From: Biscogniauxia marginata | Lineage: Eukaryota > Ascomycota > Sordariomycetes > Xylariales > Xylariaceae | Direction: 5' to 3' | Length of the DNA stretch: 13,397 nt | Assembly: GCA_022695795.1 (NCBI GenBank) | Contig: MU404278.1 | Span: 1 to 13,397 of the forward strand | Part shown: one piece after another, positions 7,866-13,397 of the stretch | Numbering within the stretch: the first letter of the stretch is position 1 | Layout of the letters: every line of letters begins with the position of its first letter | Program-made: the position numbers and the translations under genes | The notes under the pieces: generated by a model | Told to the model about the DNA's origin: nothing | What the model saw: the letters and a program-made list of their open reading frames with translations, nothing else | Databases searched by the model: none

Positions 7866-9500
7866 AAAAGATTTCTTAACTCGAGAAAAAACCTTTAAAA
7901 TAAGAGTTTATTTCGAAAATAACAAAAAAATAAACCAAGTATTTATTATTACTATTATTAAAACAAAGAAAAACGAAAAGGTCCTTATAAAAAAGTTATA
8001 AATATTATTAAGTCGATTATAAAGATTATTTAAAATATAACTATTTATATTTAAAGTATTTCATGTTAAAATAAGCCAAATAAAGATATAATAAAAGCGA
8101 ACTACTATATAAATACGATACTTATAAACTAGAATACGACTTAGGAATTAAGTTAAACCATAATAAGTTACATTAAAGTTATTATAACGACGACAAATGC
8201 GAAACCTATTAAAGAAAAAGCTAGTATAACAACTTAAACTAGAGGTTTTATATAAATAACAATTACGATATTTATTAAAGCTTAAATAATGTTAACTAGC
8301 TTAATAAGTTACTAAGTAAAAAACCTAAAACAAAAACAAAAATAAAAAACTAACTAAAAAAGAAATATATATCGTTATATTAGAGTTTTTACATTAACGA
8401 CACTTATTAAATACATAGAAATTTTAAAAATAAAGCCGGTTATTATCCTTAAAAACTAGAAAGTAATAACACGAAAGAAAACGAGTATATTTATAATAAC
8501 GTCTTATAATAGTTATATTATTTTAAAGTATATTATTTTTATTTAAGTTCTAAAAAAAGTAACGAAGTAATTATTAAGGGTTATATATATTACACTTTAA
8601 TATTATGCAATATACACGATTTATTTAGAGCGGGCTTCGAAAAAAACGAAATTAAAGAAGAATTATAAGAATTATAAAAAGGATTACATTTTCATATTAA
8701 CTCGAAAAACGAGTTAGATATAACATTAATTTATTTAGCTCCATAAAAAAGTATTTAATAAAATAATAAGTAAAAATACGTGTAACTAAATTAAGCTACA
8801 AATAAATCGTTAAGATATACTTTAAAAAAAGGGAGAGTTTTTAAAAATTTATATAAACCTATAAAGAGATATTAAGTTATTTTTAATAAATAAATTTAAG
8901 AATTATACTTTTTATTCGAAAATAATTTAAAAACTTAAAAGATTTTAAATTAATAAAAAATCAAATTTAAGTTATAAAAAGGCCCTCGAAAAAGAATTAA
9001 AGTTTTAATATATAAAGTTTTATATAAAAAATAAACCTTTTATCTCTTATTACTTAAAAAGTAATTAAAAAAACTGTTTAAATAATAATTACTAGAAATA
9101 CGCTTTTATAAAAGCTTAAAAATAGAAAGATATTTAGGTCGTAACGACTTAAAAAAACCCAAAAAAGAAGGGACGTGGAAAACCAAAAAACGGTAAAAGC
9201 TCTCGCTAGTAAAGCAGCGAGAAGCTATGAATAATAAATCCTTATACGAAGTCTAATCAAAACTTAACAATATCATTATAATTAAAGTTAAGTATAATAA
9301 AAAGAAATATAAAACCTTTATAAATTTAAAAATAAATAAAAGTTATGTCTTAATTGAGATAATTTAAAAAGATAATATATTATAAATATATAAATAAAGT
9401 TTATATTAATTATAAAACTTTAAAGAATATATATTTAGTTACGAAAATAATAAAATGTTAAAAGAGATAATTTTTTTCTTAATAACTATTTAAAAACATC
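7866..9500 (+). pseudogene. Long coding-like spacer between gag zinc knuckle and protease
   Basis: This 1.6 kb stays in the same frame as gag and the protease and has coding-like residue use (many Lys, Glu, Asn and Asp), broken by TAA/TAG codons. I recognise no domain. A patch at about 9160-9240 is richer in GC and reads more intact, and it contains an imperfect hairpin at 9198-9226. Most Ty3/gypsy elements have the protease soon after the zinc knuckle, so this is an unusually long link. It could be a gag extension, an extra domain, or an old insertion decayed together with the host element. Confidence 0.5.
9198..9226 (+). repeat. Imperfect hairpin in a GC-richer patch
   Basis: AGCTCTCGCT (9198-9207) pairs with AGCGAGAAGCT (9216-9226), with one bulged base and an 8-nt loop. 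It lies in one of the few stretches of the element's interior that kept several C and G bases. Its role is unknown. Confidence 0.4.
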
Positions 9501-9800
9501 TCGAGTAAGTTATTTTTAATATTATATATATATTAAATCACGATATAATTCTAGGAATAAATTAACTTAAAAAAAGTAATTTACGAATAAATTTCGAGAT
9601 AAATATACTTTATTAAGATTAAGATTAAAAGAAATTAATTATTATAAGTTATAAAATAAGTACCGTAAATAACTCTAGAAAAACGGATATAAAAACGAAA
9701 TATATCGCCTATATAATTCGAGTAATCAAGCTTAAAGATCTAACGAAAAAAGTACTACATAAGTACCTCCATTTTTATAAATTATTTAAAAATAAAATAT
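9501..9800 (+). pseudogene. Protease C-terminal remnant and linker to reverse transcriptase
   Basis: At 9539-9601 the frame reads HDIILGIN, a stop, then LKKSNLRINFEI. This matches the ILGxxWL-type block at the end of Ty3-class aspartic proteases, with the Trp now TAA and an Asp-type position now Asn. The catalytic DSG/DTG triplet should lie about 60-70 codons upstream, near 9350, where LI is visible but the triplet is not readable. The frame equals that of gag, which suggests gag and protease were made as one reading frame. The linker near 9752 still reads in this frame, whereas the reverse transcriptase from 9912 is in another. Confidence 0.6.
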
Positions 9801-9899
9801 AATTAATGGAATTACTAGATTTACTTTGAAGAAAAAAAGTAATTAAAATTATTTTTAATATATTTTATAAATTAAGAAAAACAAAAATCATTATAAAAA

Positions 9900-10560
9900 G
9901 AAATTTAAAAGGATCTTAATAAAGAATATATTCGAGAATTAGAGTTTTCGTTAAGATACCTAGTAATTATAGTATTAAAAGTCGATAAAAACAAAAAATA
10001 ATATATTAATAAAAAAGGAAATTTAGTATAACGACGAGTAATTAACTATCGACACTTTAATGAAGTAACAAAAAAAAAACGAATACTCGTTATTATTAAT
10101 AAAACTTAAATTTTTATAGTATTAAATCTTCGCGACGGTTATTATATAATTAAAATAACTAAAAAATACGAATAATATACCGCCTTCCGAACGGTATATA
10201 GACATTATAAGTATAAAGTTATACTATTTAGACTTATTAACGCACTTATTACATTTTAATACATAATTATAACAGTTCTTCGCAAATTTCTAAATAAATT
10301 TATATTCATTTATTTAAACGATATACTAATTTACTTAAAAAGCGAGAAAAAGTATAAGAAATATATAAAGTAAATGTTAGAAGCCTTAGAAAAGATAAAC
10401 CTATTTATTTATTTAATTAAAAATAAATAGTATATTAAAAAATTAAACTATTTAGGGTTTATAATAAATTCAGGAAAAATCCGTATTTAAAAGGGAAAAA
10501 TAGTAGTAATTAAGAATTAGCTAAAACTTAAAAGTGTTATAAACATATATATATTTCTTG
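9900..10560 (+). pseudogene. pol: Reverse transcriptase remnant
   Basis: The frame read from codon 9912 carries Ty3-type reverse transcriptase blocks in order: YIRELEFS (about 9927-9950), NYRHFNEVTKK, LRDGYY, YTAFRTVYRHY, and YLNDILIY at 10311-10334. The active-site block should be YLDD; the first Asp codon reads AAC (Asn), a G-to-A change that removes a metal ligand. LNYLGFIINSGKI at about 10444 matches the conserved block in the C-terminal part of the domain. Several TAA codons stand where Gln or Trp is expected. This enzyme copied the element's RNA into DNA; this copy is dead. Confidence 0.88.
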
Positions 10561-10940
10561 GTTTTATTAATTACGTTAAATAACTTATTCAAGATTTTAG
10601 GTGAATTATTAAACCATTAACAGAATTAATTACTTTAACGAAAATAAGAAAAGCTTTTTAGTAGCTAAAAGAAATTATAACTAGTGAGGTTATATATAAA
10701 CTTTTAAACGAAAATAAAAAAAAACGACTAAAGATAAACACTTTAGATTTCGCCATCGGAGCAATTTTAAAGTAACTAAAAAATAATAGAAAATAATACC
10801 TAGTCGCGTACCTATTTAAAGCACTATATAATGCTAAATTAAATTATCAAATTTACGACAAAGAACTATTAATAGTTATTAAAGCATTAAAAAATAGGAA
10901 TTATAACTTAACAAAACCAAAGAACTTATTAATATTTATT
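10561..10940 (+). pseudogene. RNase H remnant
   Basis: It continues the reverse transcriptase frame. LDFAIGAIL at about 10743-10769 is the first RNase H block, preceded by an INT triplet where the catalytic Asp is expected, again a G-to-A change. LNYQIYDKELL at about 10839-10871 is the block carrying the catalytic Glu. Near 10930 the similarity moves to another frame (YLNYKNFTRF from 10937), so at least one small indel lies here. Confidence 0.8.
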
Positions 10941-11269
10941 TAAATTATAAAAACTTTACACGATTTATAATAATATAAACGCTTAATTAAAAATATAAGT
11001 ATCAAATAATTTTCCTATTTAAATAAATCTTTTTAGTAAAAGAGAAGATTATAAGTTAAAAATTAATAAAAGAAATATCTAGATGTTTAAATAACAAAAT
11101 AACGAATTAGTTATATTAATTTATATATAAATTAACATAGAAAACTAAAAATAACGTTTTAAGGAAGGTTATAATTAAAAAGAAAAATAATTATAATTTT
11201 AGCAAAGATTTAATAACGAACTTCTCTCGTATAAAGAAAAGGTTTACATACTAGAACGAGTATAAAATA

Positions 11270-11990
11270 AATTCGTTAAAGAATTCTATAAATATTCTTT
11301 ATATAGTTACCAAGGAATTTTCAAGATGATAAAACGACTTTAAAAAGAATTTAACTTTTCAAGAATATAACAAACAATTAAAAAAATTATAAAGAATTAT
11401 AATGTTTATAATAAAGTTAAAACATTATAATATAAACCATATAAATTATTATAACTAACTTAAATACCTAATAAAGTGTGGTATATAATTACATGGGATT
11501 TCGTAATAAAACATCCTAAGTTAAAAGATCTTATTATAAGAGTACTTTATAACAACATATAGGTAATCGTTAATAAATTTACGAAATATACCTACTTCTT
11601 ACTATTTAACGAATTAAGTATAGTAAAACAACTAGTTTTTAATTTCTTAAGAGAATACGTTAATAAATATAGATTACCAAAATGTATTATTTCAAATAAA
11701 GATAAATTATTCACTTTAAAGTTTTAAATTAACTTAATAAAACGAATAAGAGTTAAATAAAAGTTATTTATAATGTATTATTCCTAGATAAACGAATAAA
11801 TAAAGAAATTAAACTAAATAATAAAATAATATTTAAAAAGCTATATTAACTAAGAAATAAATAACTAAATAAACTATTATTAATAGTTTAAATAACATAT
11901 AACATTTTAATTAACGAAGATATAAAAATGTTACTATACGAAATAATGTACAGTTAAAAAACAGAAATCTAAAAATAACTAATTAAACTC
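11270..11990 (+). pseudogene. Integrase remnant
   Basis: The frame read from codon 11281 differs from the RT/RNase H frame. It has an HHCC-like zinc-binding part at 11281-11425, ending NYNVYNK, where both Cys positions now read Tyr. The DDE core follows with VWYIITWDF (about 11478-11504), VIVNKFTKYTYF (11563-11598), where the usual Asp is Asn, and REYVNKYRLPKCIISNKDKLFT (11650-11715), which leads into the second catalytic block. Order after RNase H is that of Ty3/gypsy. The frame changes again before the chromodomain. Confidence 0.82.
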
Positions 11991-12239
11991 ACGAAAACAT
12001 TAAAAGTCGAGATAAAAGCCCTAAGAGTAAAGGTATTATCTAAAAAAGTCTAAGTAATATAACGATAACTATAAAAAGAATTATAATTTATTTAAAATAA
12101 AATAATAAAGTATTATAATAGAAAAAGAATTAAAGAATTAATTCTTAAGAAAAGAGACATAATTTATTTGCTTCGCTAATAACAAGGCGTAATAACGAAA
12201 ACGCCTTAAATTAAAATAAAACGACTTAATAAAAAACTT

Positions 12240-12653
12240 AAATTTAAAAAGTTAAAACTATATAAAATCGAGAAAATCATTTTAAATATTAATTATAAAT
12301 TAAAACTATTAAAAAAATCTAAAATATATTTAGTTTTTTATATATCGTTATTAAAATTAATATTAAAAAACGCCTTGTTAAAAACCCGGAATAAGATTAA
12401 AAAAAAGCCGAATAAATACAAAGTAAAAAGAATTTTAGATTTAAAAAAGATTAATAATTAATTATAATATTTAATTAAATAAAAAGAATATTTATTAAAA
12501 GAAAACACTTAGGAACTTTTTAAGTATTTAAAAAACTTAACAGTTAAACTTGAAAACTTTTATCGATAAAACCCGGATCGTCTGGGAAGATTTGCGGGTA
12601 TAAACTAGGATTTAGAGGGAATAGGTCGAAAAAGGGGAAAGCCGTCGAAATAA
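12240..12653 (+). pseudogene. Integrase C-terminal region with chromodomain remnant
   Basis: IEKIILNINYKLKLL and FYISLLKL at about 12267-12355 match the block just before the chromodomain of chromoviral integrases. The chromodomain follows at about 12430-12545: YLIK, a stop, KEYLLKENT, a stop, EL, where the two stops stand at the aromatic Trp positions of the YLVKWKGY...NTWE motif. The tail from 12570 to TAA at 12651-12653 keeps more C and G and reads NPDRLGRFAGIN. Chromodomains bind methylated histone H3 and steer new copies into heterochromatin; in this copy the aromatic cage is broken. Confidence 0.82.
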
Positions 12654-13175
12654 ATATGTTTCGCTTAAATTCGAATTAATATAATAATTCTTTTATACGT
12701 TATTATTTTTTAACGAGACGTTTTTTTTTTTTACGTTTAATATAATTTAACTTCTTGATAAAGTTTAAACTACGCATAATTATCTTTTTAAGCTTTTTAA
12801 ACTAGAAACGGCGTTAAGTACGAAAACGACGAATACGATTTATTACGGCCTTTAAACGGATTTTGGCTTTTTTTAACTCGTTTTTAATTTTTTAAAACTA
12901 TTTAATAATTTTAGTTATATTACTTCTCGAGATTCTAAAGATATTATATTAAGTGCGATTTATTTAAATATACTTATTATAATAATCGGAGTTTTTCGAG
13001 GTAATATATTTTTTTTCGTTATAATCGTAATAAAAATAAAGTATTTCTTTTCGACTTTTAAGAATAACTAAGTTTATTAAGATTAATTTATTTTTAACTT
13101 ATTTATTAATATAATAAAAAAGAAAAAATTTAATTACAAATTTTTATTTATTTATTTTTAGAGATAAAAATTCTC
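12654..13175. other. 3' untranslated part of the retrotransposon
   Basis: About 520 bp of AT-rich, RIP-altered sequence between the pol stop and the polypurine tract. No open frame or known motif is seen. Scattered CG dinucleotides survive, as elsewhere in the element. Confidence 0.5.
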
Positions 13176-13190
13176 GAAAAGGAAAAATAA
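13176..13190 (+). other. Polypurine tract
   Basis: GAAAAGGAAAAATAA ends exactly where the 3' LTR begins. This is the site used to prime plus-strand DNA synthesis in LTR retrotransposons. Its position right against the LTR supports the LTR boundary at 13191. Confidence 0.75.
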
Positions 13191-13397
13191 TATTATAAAT
13201 CTCCTTTTCTCTTTTTTTTTATTACGTGTGGGTTATATAACTAAAAAAGCGGCATTAAGCGCTTAATTAAGAAAAAACGCTAATAAATTAGTGAATTATA
13301 AATAATAATTTAATAATTTAATAATTTAATAATTTAATAATTTAATAATTTAATAATTTAATAATTTAATAATTTAATAATTTAATAATTTAATAAT
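13191..13397 (+). repeat. 3' LTR, partial (first 207 bp)
   Basis: It begins TATTATAAATCTCC, which is the 5' LTR's TGTTACGAACCTCC after four transitions. The first 110 bases align gap-free to 6240-6349 with about 27 differences, all transitions; 26 of them are C or G in the 5' copy and T or A here. From 13305 the sequence is an octamer tandem repeat that runs to the window edge, so the LTR end and any target-site duplication are not visible. Confidence 0.88.
13305..13397 (+). repeat. Octamer tandem repeat (ATAATTTA)n, 11.6 copies
   Basis: Eleven perfect copies of ATAATTTA plus five bases fill the last 93 positions. The 5' LTR has two copies of ATGATTTA at the matching place; G-to-A converts that unit exactly into this one. 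The array therefore seems to have grown from an LTR-internal pair after or during RIP, unless it reflects an assembly artefact at a sequence end. Confidence 0.85.

Larger units (their letters stand above)
6240..13397 (+). mobile_element. RIP-degenerated Ty3/gypsy chromovirus LTR retrotransposon (3' LTR cut by window end)
   Basis: The order of parts on the + strand is 5' LTR (6240-6644), gag with zinc knuckle, protease, reverse transcriptase, RNase H, integrase, chromodomain, polypurine tract (13176-13190) and 3' LTR (from 13191). Integrase after RNase H places it in Ty3/gypsy rather than Ty1/copia. The C-terminal chromodomain places it among chromoviruses. All domains are recognisable only as stop-filled frames. 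Stops and lost key residues fit C-to-T or G-to-A changes, for example Trp codons read as TAA, Cys as Tyr and Asp as Asn. C survives often in CG and rarely in CA, which fits RIP's CpA target. Internal length is about 6.5 kb. No tRNA-type primer binding site is recognisable after the 5' LTR. Confidence 0.93.

Noticed and set aside
9345..9375. Attempt to place the protease DSG/DTG active site
   Set aside because: The reading LI followed by GAG is at the right distance upstream of the ILG block, but the triplet cannot be derived by transitions alone, so I do not claim it.
13305..13397. Regular repeats that might suggest a CRISPR array or telomere
   Set aside because: The units are a contiguous 8-bp microsatellite with no spacers and are not a TTAGGG-type telomere. 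The unit derives from the LTR.

Overview
This window looks like nuclear DNA of a filamentous ascomycete (Pezizomycotina). Two intron-containing genes have short introns (54-115 nt) with GTATGT/GTGAGT/GTAAGT donors and CTAAC/CTGAT-type branch sites. They encode families common in that group. The right half is an LTR retrotransposon almost emptied of C and G by C-to-T and G-to-A transitions, the mark of repeat-induced point mutation (RIP). The species cannot be told from the sequence.

Layout. Positions 1-120 are an AT-only edge with simple repeats, probably the end of another RIP-decayed block. Positions 121-6239 are a normal-composition island. It holds a seven-helix fungal rhodopsin-domain membrane protein (1457-2804, four exons, 386 aa) and a secreted type-B carboxylesterase/lipase (4222-6175, four exons, 567 aa, complete catalytic triad). 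Both are on the + strand, and neither shows RIP damage. The intergenic stretches 121-1456 and 2805-4221 hold no gene I can support.

Positions 6240-13397 are one RIP-destroyed Ty3/gypsy retrotransposon of the chromodomain (chromovirus) type, also on the + strand. Its 5' LTR is 6240-6644, starting TGTTACGAACC and ending GGTTCGTTACA. Next come gag with a damaged zinc knuckle, a long coding-like spacer, and a protease remnant. Reverse transcriptase, RNase H, integrase and a C-terminal chromodomain follow, with pol ending at 12653. A polypurine tract at 13176-13190 directly precedes the 3' LTR, which starts at 13191 and is cut by the window edge.

How the parts relate. The retrotransposon begins 64 bp after the esterase stop codon, so the esterase mRNA probably ends inside or next to the LTR. 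The two genes lie on a roughly 6 kb island between AT-rich blocks, a setting where spreading heterochromatin could affect expression. I see no shared pathway between the two genes. The retrotransposon cannot make protein: its frames are full of stops, nearly all explainable as RIP transitions.
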